This document shows, piece after piece, positions 48,199 through 60,338 of a stretch of 64,000 nucleotides of DNA. Each line of letters opens with the position of its first letter. Positions within the stretch are counted from its first letter, which is position 1. The position numbers and the translations under genes are program-made. Below the pieces are notes generated by a model. That model had not been told where the DNA came from, made no database searches, and saw only the letters and a list, made by a program, of their open reading frames with translations. Source of the stretch: Tetracentron sinense (taxonomy: Eukaryota > Streptophyta > Magnoliopsida > Trochodendrales > Trochodendraceae); assembly GCA_015143295.1 (NCBI GenBank), contig CM026557.1:22539760-22603759 (forward strand). The letters run 5' to 3'.

Positions 48199-50065
48199 TG
48201 TAGAATCCCAGATCTTGGAATCACTATTCCAGTGAATAGTGCTTTTGCACTAAGCTAGTTTGAGTCAAGGTCTTATATGTGACCTTGGTATTTTATTTAT
48301 GGAATGAGGGTTTTAGTATGATCCTAAGTATGGTCGTGTTGTGTAATAGTGGGGTGTTCCAAGTATGGCTGTAAGGTACCCTAGTGAGCTATGAATTCAA
48401 GCTGAGAGTATATGAAATACTCGAAGTGTTGGAAATGGGAAAACAGGCAAAAATATAGGGTATCGGTTGGCCGATTTTGTTACCGGTCGACCGAACCACT
48501 ATCGGTCGACCGAAGGTCGTATTTTTTGTATTAGGATTTTGGGCAAAGAGCTGGTTTTTGACCGGTCGACCAAACCTCCCTACTGGTCAACTGATGATGT
48601 TTTTCCTTGTGGTCGACCTACTTTGGCCTTGGGGTGTTTTGGGTGTTTCACCAAGACCCAATTGGGTCTATAAAGACCCAATTTTATGGCCTAGTGTTAC
48701 AAGAACCCTTAGAAGAAAATTTTGGGAGAAAGTTGAGAGAAAAGAGGAGAAGAGCTAAGGTTTGTTGAGTTGGGTACTAAGATCATCGGTGAATGTTGTT
48801 CTTGCTCGGATCATGCTTCTCAAACTATTCTAAAGCGCTAAACCAAAGAGATTTGTTTGTGGAAGGTAGATACACTCTATTATCTACCCTTGTATGATTT
48901 CCTTTAAGAAAACCATGGTATCTTCTATGTTCTTGGGTGATTGGATGGATTGAAACTATATGGATTACTATGGATGCTCTATGACTACGACTCTATGTTT
49001 AAAGGTTTTCTAAGCTTATTATAATGCTCACCTATCTATTACGCTTACCATGCCTATTATGCTCACATGTCTTACATGATTTTACGGTTTCTCACATGAA
49101 CGGGGTTTATCGAATCATTCATAAGATTTCTAAGAACTCATAAGCTACCAAGCTCAAAAGCATTGATAAAGCCAAACATCAGGTTGGTCACGGATAGGGC
49201 ATATCCAAGGATATGTCATATCCAGCTCAAAGTAGTCACATAAAAAATTGGATAAAGCCAACGAGAAGGTTGATAAAGGATCTTGGCAACCCAGTTCAAT
49301 GTATTCGATGAAGGGTATTTATATACCCGACTCTAAGTCTTTTCAAGGGTGCTAAGGTCTGGCTCAAAATTATGCTCATAAGGATCTCATAAGCTCGTAC
49401 GATCTCATAAGTGAATGTCAAAGTCTCTAAGTGCTCTAAGTCTCTACGGATCTTAAGCTCTAAGGAACTCTAAGAACTCATAAGACTGATTCTCATATGA
49501 ACTCATACGACTCATATGATTTTGAATTTCATAAGGAAACTCATAAGGAAAAGATTTTGGAAACTATGTTTGTAAGGATTTGTAACTCTCTAAGTCTTTG
49601 CATGTTCAATGATATTATTACACTGTTAGCTAGTAGTTTGTACACACTGAGTATTCCATGTTCAGCCGAACTATTAACTTCGACAGGTCCTGTTGATGTA
49701 TATGCTCCTGAGCCTTGGGTCAATGATGAGTACTATGGGCTGGAGCCCACCATGGACCATCATCAGGATGATGGAGCTCTAGATAGGTGGCCATATCTAG
49801 ACTATTGCTGAGTAAGAAAGGGAGAGTTATAATTTGTATTTTGAGAGTGAGACTTGTCCACTCCATATCTCATTTTTGTTTATGTTCTGTTGGTTCAGAC
49901 TTATATATATAAACAGGTTACATGTTATATGTTTTGCTTCTGTAGCCCGCTGGGTATTCTATTTCTGCTATGTTTTTCCTTGTGTATGTTCACGGGATGG
50001 TTTGTTATATGATAAGTCAAGAGCTAAAGTATCCCTAACTCCTATGGGGTATTTGGGTCGCGACA
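48199..50065 (+). mobile_element. Solo LTR of a Ty3-type element
   Basis: Starts TGTAGAATCCC and ends GGGTCGCGACA, with GGATC before and AGATC after (one mismatch in a 5-bp target duplication). No primer site, internal region or second copy adjoins it, so it is a solo LTR left after recombination between two LTRs. The stretch 49645-49740 (GAGTATTCCATGTTCAGCCG and following) matches 9416-9540 in the gag-bearing fossil's LTR. A cluster of GGTCGACCG-type palindromes lies at 48478-48615. Confidence 0.8.
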
Positions 50066-50074
50066 AGATCACAT

Positions 50075-50370
50075 CCAAATGCAATTGAACTTGGCTATTA
50101 ACCGTGGTTAAGACTCACTAACCCTTAGGGTTCAATAATCTAACCTTGGATTTTAGATTTTTTTTCAATTAACCATAGGATTAAGATTTCTTAACCATCG
50201 GGTTACTTTTTTTTAAAACTTTTCTTTAAAAAAAAACAATGATTGGATTATTGAATCCTAAGGGTTAGTGAATCTTAACCATGGTTAATAGGAGTTAAAA
50301 GGGACACATGTTGGCCTGTGGGTGCAATTGAACTCTCCTCAAGTTCAATCGTGATTGGCTGTGATCTGAT
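50075..50370. mobile_element. Foldback MITE of the 'TTAACCATGGTTAAG' family, copy 3
   Basis: The left arm (TTAACCGTGGTTAAGACTCA, CCCTTAGGGTTCAATAATC) and right arm (its inverted copy, GGATTATTGAATCCTAAGGG and CTTAACCATGGTTAA) are separated by an A/T-rich loop. Outer arms CAATTGAACTTGG and CAAGTTCAATCG are also inverted. It lies immediately beside the solo LTR's right end. Confidence 0.65.
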
Positions 50371-50444
50371 CTCCATTATTTGAGTGTAAGCAGTTTTGTG
50401 ACTTATATATCTATCGTTGTAGGATGTTGTGCAGATTTTGTTAA

Positions 50445-50859
50445 TGCTCTAATTGTTTCAAAATAAGGGAAAATAAATCAAGTTCATGGAAAATGTTATT
50501 TTTCGCCTGTTTTTTGTACATAAAATCTTTCTAGAGTAAAAATGCTTTGCATAAAATGAACAAATTTTGTGGAAAATGACTTACATTTCAAAATTTTGTA
50601 AGTCATTTTCCCATAAAATCCCATCTCTTTACATTATTTTAAAAATGATCAAAGTATGCCTCTTGACATATTATTATTATTATTATTTACATGTCTTTTT
50701 CAATGGTCCTTGACTCCAACCACAAGTAACATTGATAATTTTTTGCCTTCTTTTAAAGAATATATTGCAACCAAATAATAAAAAAATAAGTAAGAAATTC
50801 ATTTTTTACTACAAAAACTTTGACATAGTAAAATCATTTGCATGCAAATAAACAGAGCC
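50445..50859. mobile_element. Tourist-like MITE, degenerate
   Basis: Ends TGCTCTAATTGTTT and, inverted, GGCTCTGTTTATTTG are flanked by TAA (50442-50444, 50860-50862). It resembles the 17509-17655 element in its ends but is longer and more diverged. Confidence 0.5.
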
Positions 50860-50862
50860 TAA

Positions 50863-51231
50863 GTGTAAGCTATAGGTAGGCTCAAATATACTCCTAAATC
50901 TTAATCCTTTAATTTAATTATTAAAAAGTAAAGATGAGAGCTGATGTGGCATTAGGAAAGACAAAATAAGTCAAGTTAAATCTTGAGCCTTACTAGTTAA
51001 CCATGGACAGTTAGGATTCAAGAGTATATTTGGGAGTACCCAGAGACTGACTTGTTTGTTATTCTAGTTATTTATGTAAATATATTGTTTTGAGAAAAAG
51101 TTTGGAAGATCATTTTGTTCACTTAATATGTAGATAAGTCTATTGTAGGTTATTAATGGTTTTGAGTAGTTACTCGCATGGGTGTTGGAGCTTGTTCAAA
51201 ACCGATGTGGTCATACACGTCTAGGGCACGC
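50863..51231. other. Intergenic DNA, nothing recognised
   Basis: AT-rich spacer before the first segmental copy. Confidence 0.3.
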
Positions 51232-52796
51232 TAACAAAGAAAAGATGATCATGTGAATTAGATGCAAATCAAAGTCGTTCTCTATCCCCAGCAAAAAAAA
51301 AAAGAAGTTGTTTTCTCTTGAGGATGTGATGAATCTTCGCAGTTCAAGGAGTTGGATGGCTAGGATGCATAAAATCATTATTGTGGAATATGTACTGTAA
51401 TCAAAATCTAATTGCATAGTATACAATTTTAGATACTTTTTGTAATTATTTTTATGGGAGACCCTTCTATGAGAATATTCCCTAAGCAATGGTATTAGAG
51501 CTTGCATTATACTTTTCAATTTAGAGGAAATCTCCTATACTCTCCGAAAGCAAATCGTATGTGTTTTTCCCGGTGGTCATGAATGTTGGAAAGCTAGGAT
51601 CAATTCATCCATATGGATTTCACAGTTGTAAACACTAGCTGAATTGGTCCAGACATTCAAACCTCTGGCCATAGGGAAGAACTCAGGAAAGAACACAGAC
51701 GATATGGTTCCATATTCTCCTATGTAAATTATCAATTCATGTTCACTCTCCCCCTCTCTTAAGATTTCGATAGTTCTTCCATCCTTTAGCCTAGATTCTG
51801 AGGTGTGAATTAGTATACTTGATCCAATTGTGACTAAAGATTGGTCCTACAACAGTTCTATGCGGCGCCGCGGGGGGGATATCAAAAATCAAAAATAGAT
51901 TAACTACGAACAAGAGCCCCCGATTGAAAAGATAACCGGAGTAACTCAAATTATGCATTGGAAGTAGTATTTTCGGAATTACAGAAAAAGTTCTAGTTGA
52001 CAGAAATATCCTTCTTTTGTATTTGTAATTTTCAAACTATGCATGTCAAAAGACATATTTTTGGTTGTTCCAGTTATCTCTTCAAGTTAGAGCTTTTGTT
52101 CATGAAAATTATACATACCCCTTAAGAATCAAAATCGGATACACTACAGTTTTTTTGGAAGGTACAAATTTCTTTTGAAAGGTATAGATTTCTTCTGTGT
52201 TTACCCAATGTGTAAGGTGGTTTAGCTAAAATAGTTGATGAACGATCCAGATGTTCCTAGAAATATGTTTTGATTATCAAGCAACAAGTCCCCTATCTCC
52301 TATACTCCAACTTTCAGTAACAAACCAATTACATAGAAGTGGATTGCCATGAAGTGCAATACAACACAGTCACTATCCTACATAGAAGTGGATTTCCATG
52401 AAGTGCAATACATCACAGTCACTATCCTTCAATCAATCTTTATTTAATTTATTCAATAAAAATTTATTTAAAGATCTAATGATTCAAATCGAGATTTGGT
52501 GAGGATGTAGGATCATAATATTAAAATACCTCAAAAAACAGAAAACAATTGATATATTTTGATATCCCACTCTCCCCCTATTGCAATCTCCCCTTTTTGG
52601 GGAGTAAAAGACAAGAATTTTGTAGGGCCAACAAGGACATGACACAAAATCCTTAAAAGGGGAGAGTTGCAATAGGGGAAGAGAGGGGATAGCACTCCCC
52701 AAATTTGTGTGTTTATTTTAGGTTGAGGAATGCTAAGCATACTCTTACAATCCCCACTATCACCAGCTTTAGATAATAAAATAAGAGTTCTAGTGT

Positions 52797-54520
52797 TGTG
52801 ATTATAAATTCCTAATTTTGCTTCTAATGGTATTTTTGTAATTTCCTAGGTTAGGGGTATTTTGGTAATATCATCGATGAATGTTTGGCCATGAGAAATT
52901 TTCTAACTTAGGGTTGAATAACTAAAAAGATAATACTATACTAATTGGTTTAACTAAGGCTTGGAACCAAACATCATTAGTAAGGGCATTTGGGTAAAAG
53001 CACATGTAAGGGAAAGAGTATAAATAGAAAGAAATAGACCTAATTAGCTCACTTTTTAGAAAACCTAATCTAAGAGAAAGCTTTTGGAGGAAGAGAAGGA
53101 GACCATGAAGTTTGGGAGATCTGTCCAAGCTTGAAGATCAAGATCCGAGGCTTGAGCTTCTCTTCGTGAGTGGATTGATCCTTCGAGGCAAGTTCGTTCT
53201 AGTTGGATTCACTTTGGTTAAATCCTAAATTTCTAGGGAAAAGGTAAGGAAAACTCCATTAATCTTTAATTTCATGTTTAGTATTATTTTTAATGATTGT
53301 AGCAAGTATATAATTGTATAAAATCAATCTATGTTGAATTTAGAATGGTTTAAGGGATTTTGAGTTAGAAAACAAAAATCGTGACCTAATTCCCACGACT
53401 TCCGCTTGGGCGGGAGTTTCCACCGTTCGAGCCCTTTGCTACAGGGAAAAAGGGGTTTGACCCTGTTGACTTCCGCTAGACCGGATTGCCCCAATCTGCT
53501 ATGCTGTTTCCTGGATGATCTCACTTGAGTGGTAGTGGAGCCTCGCTCGAGCGACTGTTGTAGAATTTAAACGAATTTTATTGTATTGAACCATAACTTA
53601 GAAACTAATGCATGATGTAGGATTCACCCAAGTAGGTCAATATTTTTCACATTTGTCGCTCATAACATCTGATTATGAACATTGTATACATGTTAATTTT
53701 CATTAATGCCTTATTTTGTTTACATTGGGATGAATTGTTATGCATGCATATATTAACTGTTTAGGATTGTTTTATAATTTATAAATTGTATGGCTTAAAC
53801 TTCTTTACTATGATGGTATGAGACATCATAATAAGGAAATTATTCAATTGAAATGATAGGGTGAGATAGGATCTACTCCAGGAATGAGTCATTAAAATAG
53901 TTATGTATGATCCTAAAATGACTTATTAGGACAGTTATGTACGACCCTAGAATTGAGGAATTTAGTACAATAAGTATGAGCCCAAATTTCCAATTGAGCG
54001 CAGTTATGTACGAGCTCAAACCCTAGAGCGGGTGAATTGTGTAAGATCACAACAAATGATTATTGGGGTGACATTGCATACAAACCTAAGTTTTCTATCT
54101 AATGGTCATTAGGGTGAGCTGGTATGATCCCTAAGGACAATGACTTAGTCCAAGTAATTCAAAATGAAGAATTTGTGTTAATACTAGAATTGTTATTAAT
54201 TGCATATTGAGTAAATTTGATTATAATTTGTTGATGTATGTGTTTATCTTGTTGGGTTTATTGCTCACCCTTGCTAGTTGATATTTTCAGTAGATACCTA
54301 GAGGACCTAGGGAGTCTTCAAGAACAAGTTGGCTAGGGGAGAACTATTCTTATACTTTTAGATATTGAGTAAGGGTCTTGTGGTGAGGACTTTTGAATTA
54401 ACTATAGATGTTTCTTTCATATGGTTAACCCTTTGGTATTGCTTGATATGCATGTCTGAAATTGATTTTATTTGTGATGAATTTCATTTACTATTGGGAT
54501 ATGTTTCAGGTTCACGCCTC
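52797..54520 (+). mobile_element. LTR-like segment within copy A (boundaries approximate)
   Basis: It has the general LTR plan seen in the 7651-9866 fossil: a leader with an AAGATCAAGATCCGAGGCTT motif (53140), a GCATGATGTAGG block (53610), a 'TTGCTCACCCTTGCTAG' block (54262) and an end near GGTTCACGCCTCG (54510). No internal region is present. Boundaries and family are inferred. Confidence 0.3.
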
Positions 54521-55364
54521 GAAATCTGTACAAATATAAGGTATATTGTGTATACGATTTTGGGGGCGGCTAGCCCCATTAAAAAATTCAAATTTTTTTT
54601 CCAAACTTTCATGGTGGGTGCAACACGTACCGTTGCTATTGCTTCATCAAGTTTAAGAAAATATAAATTTTAAAGGAAGAATTGATGGTTTATACCCGAA
54701 TTCAAGGTAACAAGCAACACTTGTCACTACCATGATGAGAGCTTGGAAGTATGTCACTTTGCTGGCATTTCTCATAAAGCAAATGACTTTTGTGGGGCTC
54801 ACAAGTAGGCCGACACAAAGTTATTATATTATCTAAAAGGGTAATGCTAGCTTCACTTTCTTTTACGGGTCTGTTTTTTAGCTCGCTGAGACTTGCAAAG
54901 TCTAGCGCTTTACAAGTTTTGTCATTTCACAATAAGGATTTTCTTAAATTTGAGAATTAGATGTATCGTGTTTTTCATCTCTTGAGTTGCAATTCCAATA
55001 AAACTTAAAAATATAGCAAAATAAATGATTTCAGATCAATTAAAAAAATGATAAGACTTGAATTCTCATTATGATAGGAATTAATTTCGTTAGAAACCTT
55101 GCAACCTTGCAAAGACTCACATTTCATAATAACTACCATGATAAAGTGCAGTGGGTGTATGAGTTAATTGTGTATATGTATACAAAAAAAAGTGCAAAGT
55201 ATCAAGCTTTATAAGCCCCACCAAAAGAGCGGATCCTAAGAGTCCTTCCTTCAAGGGAAAGACGTGTTGATTCAAAATATTTATCTTTTTCTCAATGGAA
55301 GACAATAACACGTCTTTCCTTTGAAGAAAGTGGTTTTAAAAGAAAGTTAATCTAACATTTCTTT

Positions 55365-55535
55365 GGGTAACAAGGGCGTCCCAAAGCCTTTGAGCCAAGG
55401 ACTAATAATCCTTTCGGGTATCCGCACCAACCCGCTCGAAATTTTTCCCACGAACATCAGGATACTTAAGTTGAGGAATGAGAGTAAAACACACGATCAA
55501 GGGAGCAAACCCGGGCCAACTGCACCAATCCCTGG
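55365..55535 (-). mobile_element. SINE-like element, duplicated copy A
   Basis: The same element as at 58265-58430, carried along by the segmental duplication. On the minus strand it has GGTGCAGTTGGC near its start and GGTTGGTGCGGATACCCG in its body. Confidence 0.5.
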
Positions 55536-56294
55536 TGTAGGGGAGCAGCTGTAGGCGTCCACAGGTGGATTGTGCTTTGAATTTTTGCAGGGGTTTCTCA
55601 GGGGAGAGTTGGCATACCCCTCAAGCTTGAGGGGGGTTGAATTTATAGGCAAGGGGACAGGGACATATTGGGGATTAGGACAATGGTTGAGGTCGCAGAA
55701 GCATGATAGGCTAACTAGGAGCATGCCTGATGCATTGGGAGGAGTAGGTTTTGCGTAAAACGCAAACTCCAGGAAAGGCGGTAGAATAATTACCATCATT
55801 TCTGAATTTTTCCAGAAAAAGGTCTTCCCAAAGTTAAATGCTCATGCACGTAGTACGGTTCTAACCATAAAAGGAATGTCGGTAATTGGATTACTGACAT
55901 TTTGAGATTTTTTGAATTTTAGGGCTTGGGCCCCCTCCTCAGGCTTAGCTAGGGTCTGTGGGCCTTGTATGGGCCCATGGATTGTTTTGTCTACGGGTCT
56001 AGGCCCTAGGGGCCTTGGGATGGATGTTATATGGGCCTTGGGCCCATGCCCTAAGTTTGTAGGTTTTAGGGTTGGACTAGGGCTAGGCTAGGGCTAGCTA
56101 GAGTTGACCTAAGGTTTAACTAGGGTTAGACCTAGGATTTACCTATGGTTTGAATAGGTTTGACCTAGGGTTTGACTCGGGTTGACCTAGGGTTGACCTA
56201 GGGTTGACTTAGGGTTTTCCTAGGATTTAACTATGATTAACTACTGTTAAAAAGTTTAACTATGGTTAGGGGGTGTAAAAATTCGGTGCTTACA
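55536..56294 (-). mobile_element. Solo LTR-like element at the duplication junction
   Basis: On the minus strand it begins TGTAAGCACCGAATTTTTAC, a typical start of plant Ty3 (Tat/Athila-like) LTRs, and ends CTCCCCTACA. Its 759 bp exactly fill the gap between segmental copies A and B. No target duplication is seen (CCTGG on one side, ATGAT on the other). A degenerate repeat of GACCTAGGGTT lies at 56100-56215. Confidence 0.55.
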
Positions 56295-58430
56295 ATGATT
56301 ATGTGAATTAGATGCAAATCAAAGTCGTTCTCTATCCCCAGAAGAAAAAAAAAAGTCGTTTTCTTTTGAGGATGTGATGAATCTTCGCAGTTCAAGGAGT
56401 TGGATGGCTAGGATGCATGAAATCATTATTGTAGAATATGTACTATAATTAAAATCTAATTGCATTATATACAATTTTAGATGCTTTTTCCCTTCTATGA
56501 GAATATTCCCTAAGCAATGGTATTAGAACTTGCATTATACTTTTCTATTTAGAGGAAATCTCCTATACTCTCCGGAAGCAAATCATATGTGTTTTTCCCA
56601 GTGGTCATGAATGTTGGAAAGCTAGGATCAATTCGTCCATATGGATTTCACAATTGTAAACACCAGCTGAATTGGTCCAAACATTCAAAACCTCTGGCCA
56701 TAGGGAAGAACTCTGGAAAGAGCACAGACGATATGGTTCCATATTCTCCTATGTGAATTATCAATTCATGTTCACTCTCCCCCTCTCTTAAGATTTCGAT
56801 AATTCTTCTATCCTTGAGCCTAGATTTTGAGGTGTGAATTAGTATACTTTATCCAATTGTGACTAAGGATTGGTCCTACAATGGTTCTATGCGGAGGAAA
56901 TATCAAAAATAAAAAATAGATTAACTACGAACAAGAGCCCCGATTGAAGAGATAACCAGAGTAACTCAAATTATGCATTGGAAGTAGTATTTTAGGAATT
57001 ACAAAAAAAGTTCTAGTTAACAGAAATATCATTCTTTTGTATTTGTAATTTTCAAACTACACTTATCAAAAGGCATATTTTAGGTTGTTCCAGTTATCTC
57101 TTCAACTTAGAGCTTCTGTTCATAGTTATTCTCAATTGAAGTACAAATTTCTTTTGAAACGTATAGATTTCTTCTGTGTTTACACAATGTGATGTATGTG
57201 TTTATCTTGTTGGGTTTATTGCTCACCCTTGCTAGTTGATATTTTCAGGAGATACCTGAAGGACCTAGGGAATCTTCAAGAACAAGTTGGCTAGTGGAGA
57301 ACTATTCTTATACTTTTAGATTGTGAGTGAGGGTCTTGTGGTGAGGACTTTTGAATTAACTATAGATGTTTCTTTCATATGGTTAACCCTTTAGTATTGC
57401 TTGATATGCATGTCTGAAATTGATTTTATTTGTGATGAATTCAATTTACTGTTGGAATATGTTTCAGGTTCACGCCTCGAAATCTATACAAATATAAGGT
57501 ATATTGTGTATACGAATTTGGGAGTGGCTAGCCCCATTACAAAATTCATTTTTTTTTTCCAAACTTTCTTGGTGGGTGCAACATGTGGCGTTGCTATTGC
57601 TTCATCAAGTTTAAGAAAATATAAATTTTAAAGGAAGAATTGATGGTTTATACCCGAATTCAAGGTAACAAGCAATACTTGTCACTACCATGATGAGAGC
57701 TTGGAAGTATGTCACTTTGCTGACATTTCTCATAAAACAAATGACCTTTGTGGGGCTCACAAGTGGGCCGACACAAAGTTATTTTATTATCTAAAAGGGT
57801 AATGCTAGCTTCACTTTCTTTTAAGGGTTCGTTTTTTTGCTACCTAAGACTTATAAAGTCCGGCACTTAACAAGTTTTGTCATTTCACAATAAGGATTTT
57901 ATTAATTTTAAGAACTAGATGTATCCTCGTGTTTTTCATCTCTTGAGTTGCAATTCTAATAAAACTTAAAATATAGCAAAATAAATCATTTCAAATCAAT
58001 AAAACAAATGATAAGACTTGAATTCTCGTAATGACAAGAATTAATTTCGTTTGGAACCTTGCAACCTTGCAAAGTGACTCACATTTCATAATAACTACCA
58101 TGATAAAATGCAATGTGTCTAATGGGTGTATGAATTCTTGTCTGCATGTGTGTGAGTTAATTGTGTATATATATACAAAAAAAAGTGCTCAAGCTTTATA
58201 AGCCCCCACCAAAAGAGCGGAACCTAAGAGTCCTTCCTTCAAGGGAAAGACGTGTTGATTCAAAATAGGGTGTCCCAAAGCTTTATCGCCGAAGACTAAT
58301 CTCTTCCGGTATCCGCACCAACCTACTGGAAACTTTTCTCAGGAATATCAGGGTACTTAAGTTGAGGAATGAGAGTTGAACACACGACCAAGGGAGGAAA
58401 CCCGGGACACTAGCCAACTGCACCAACCCT
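56295..58430 (+). repeat. Segmental duplication, copy B
   Basis: Direct repeat of copy A, starting immediately after the LTR-like element and ending at the target site of the next MITE. It lacks the 2-kb LTR-like block and a block of about 68 bp found in A. No open frame of interest. Confidence 0.9.
58265..58430 (-). mobile_element. SINE-like element (Au-type tail)
   Basis: On the minus strand it has an A-box (TGGTGCAGTTGG), a B-box-like GTGTTCAACTC, and a tail block with GGTTGGTGCGGATACC, GATTAGTCTTCGGC and GCTTTGGGACACCC. That order is typical of Au-like plant SINEs. A poly-A or T tail is not preserved. Confidence 0.55.
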
Positions 58431-58440
58431 TGGTGGTGAG

Positions 58441-58719
58441 GGCCTCGGATTGTCTCTGGCGAAGCCAAAAACCCCTTGTCTCAGGCAACCATAGAATAGG
58501 GGACAAGTGGTGGAGAAGTCAAAATCATGGGCCCGAGATTTTGACTTCTCCACACACTAAATGACACATGGCGATAAGGTGGTGAGATAAAGGGGGAGAG
58601 ATATCAAGTGAAGAGAATTCAAAATCATGGGGAGAAAATGAAATGACTTCTCTTCTTTTTATCGCCACATGTCCCCTATTCTATGGTTGCCCGGGCTTTG
58701 CCAGAGACAATCCGAGGCC
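58441..58719. mobile_element. Mutator-type MITE upstream of the LBD gene
   Basis: The 279-bp element starts GGCCTCGGATTGTCTCTGGC and ends with its exact inverted copy. Matching arms continue as CAACCATAGAATAGGGGACA. GGTGGTGAG and GGTGATGAG flank it (58432-58440, 58720-58728), a 9-bp target duplication with one mismatch. It ends about 430 bp before the LBD start codon. Confidence 0.88.
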
Positions 58720-58879
58720 GGTGATGAGAGTAGAGATTTTGGATATTTATGCTTATCATTCTTCTTTTAAGTTCGGCTTTGCAGGGACCTCTCTCATGGC
58801 GAGAAGTCCATGCACGTCTAGTGCAAACGTCCCACACGCGACGGGGCAGCACAAATCTTGTGTGCTCTCCAATCCGCCA

Positions 58880-59149
58880 ACCAAATTCAAGTGCTGATTA
58901 TTATAATATAAACATCACTCGCACCCTCTTTGCACGTGCACCTCACACGGAACCCTTTCCTTTAAATACACTTTTTGCTCTCTCTCTCTCTCTTACCAAC
59001 CATAACGTCTCCCAAGAGCTCACCTCATTCACCTCGCCAACCCCTCACGAGACTAACGTGCACCTCGCCCCTTCATATCCACACACCACCACTCGCCACC
59101 TCCATCTCTCTTCCCTCCTCACCATTTCCACCACCAAGACACCTTCGAC
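58880..59149 (+). promoter_or_regulatory. Core promoter and 5' UTR of the LBD gene
   Basis: TTTAAATAC (58961-58969) is a plausible TATA-like box about 190 bp before the ATG. It is followed by a CT-repeat pyrimidine patch (58977-58994) and a C-rich, purine-poor leader typical of plant 5' UTRs. CACGTG-like TGCACGTGCA lies at 58931-58940, a possible bZIP/bHLH site. The transcription start is inferred. Confidence 0.45.
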
Positions 59150-60338
59150 ATGGATGTGCAACAAGGCGGCGATACGTCTGACAAGCCACCGTCTGATAGT
59201 CGGCGCAATGGTGCAGGGAAGCGTACTGCTGCACCAGCAGCAGCGTCATCACCTACGGCTCCATCACCATGTGGGGCTTGCAAGTTCTTAAGAAGGAAGT
59301 GCATAAGTGGGTGTATTTTTGCTCCATACTTTGGATCAGACCAGGGTGCAGCACGGTTTGCCGCGGTGCATAAGGTGTTCGGTGCGAGTAATGTGTCGAA
59401 GCTGTTGTTGCACATACCGGTGAACCGTCGGCACGACGCCGTTGTTACCATATCTTATGAGGCTCAAGCTAGGTTGTCTGATCCAGTTTATGGTTGTGTG
59501 TCCACCATACTTGCTTTACAGCAACAGGTTCATTAGATTCCTATATAATCTATTTTCTTAACGTAGGTAAACTAAAAGATCTAGTGGTAGATCACATAAA
59601 GAGATTGAACTTCACGCACGTACATACATTATACATGCAAGGCGGAGCAGGATTTCTTGTTGGGGCTAACAATATTGCTTGATTGATAATGTTAGTAATT
59701 ATTATTGATGAATTTATGAAGAATGATTAAGTAGGTATGAGATGTTCTAGGCCATGAAATATTTTTTTAGGCCAAGTTCGTAGATCATCTCTCTCTCGTT
59801 TGTTTGTAGTCTTAACACTTAATTTTTTTTTTTTCATAAGTTCACGGGCTGTTGCCTATGCCTAAGCCGTCTTAAATTAAATAATATAGTATAAATTTAG
59901 TTTTTATTTTTTCAAAAGTTTAAGGGGCTAAAGCCCTGGGTCCATGTAGCTCCACCCCTGTACATGCACCTCTGTTGTCTCAGATAATTCTTGTAATATT
60001 TTCAGGTGGCGTCGTTGCAAACCGAGCTCTCCATCGTGCAAACGCAGCTGATAAACAGTAGATTTGCATTCGCAAATGCCATTCAGAGCTCACAGCAGCA
60101 ACCCCAGCAGCAACCTATTACAGTGCTGCAGCCGGCATACTCAAACAACTCCTCGGCTTCAAACAACCTTGTTAATCTGAGCTTCCCATCTAATTTCAAC
60201 CTCACTGCTGATACAGCCCCGTCTTCCTGTAGCCTTGATCCTCTTCAACTCTCCCGGCCATTACAGGATGAGGATGAAGATGAGGAAGAGAGCCGAAAGT
60301 CAGCCGTTTTCGCTAATCAGATACTTCACCGGAGATAA
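59150..60338 (+). CDS. LBD20: LOB-domain transcription factor, class I, LBD20-like; two exons
   Basis: Exons 59150-59527 and 60006-60338 join at CAG/GTG (GT donor at 59528, TTTTCAG acceptor) to give 236 residues. The LOB domain has the zinc-binding C block C-x2-C-x6-C-x3-C (C41, C44, C51, C55), the GAS block ([17 protein letters not shown], 70-86) and the leucine-zipper-like L-x6-L-x3-L-x6-L (L123, L130, L134, L141), which marks class I members. The C-terminal tail has Gln-rich and acidic DEDEDEEES stretches. LOB proteins are plant-only nuclear DNA-binding regulators of lateral organ and root development. The [21 protein letters not shown] segment (see 92-112) and SDS-RR N-terminus recall Arabidopsis LBD20, linked to jasmonate responses; LBD18/LBD30 relatives are the alternative. 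The intron (478 bp) falls at the position usual for the family. Gene intact. Confidence 0.95.

Larger units (their letters stand above)
51232..55535 (+). repeat. Segmental duplication, copy A
   Basis: The sequence 51232-52213 matches 56295-57190, and 54220-55535 matches 57190-58430, in the same order and orientation, with about 5% difference by eye in sampled stretches. A block of about 2 kb (52.2-54.2 kb), largely LTR-like, is present only here. No gene was recognised in either copy. Confidence 0.9.

Noticed and set aside
54365-54673. 102-codon frame that recurs in the duplicated copy (57401-57631)
   Set aside because: The recurrence is explained by the segmental duplication, and the frame covers LTR-like and flanking repeat sequence with no domain.
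58749-59149. Long open frame overlapping the LBD start region in another frame
   Set aside because: It is a shadow of the C-rich 5' leader and LBD coding sequence. The LBD frame has a complete conserved domain.
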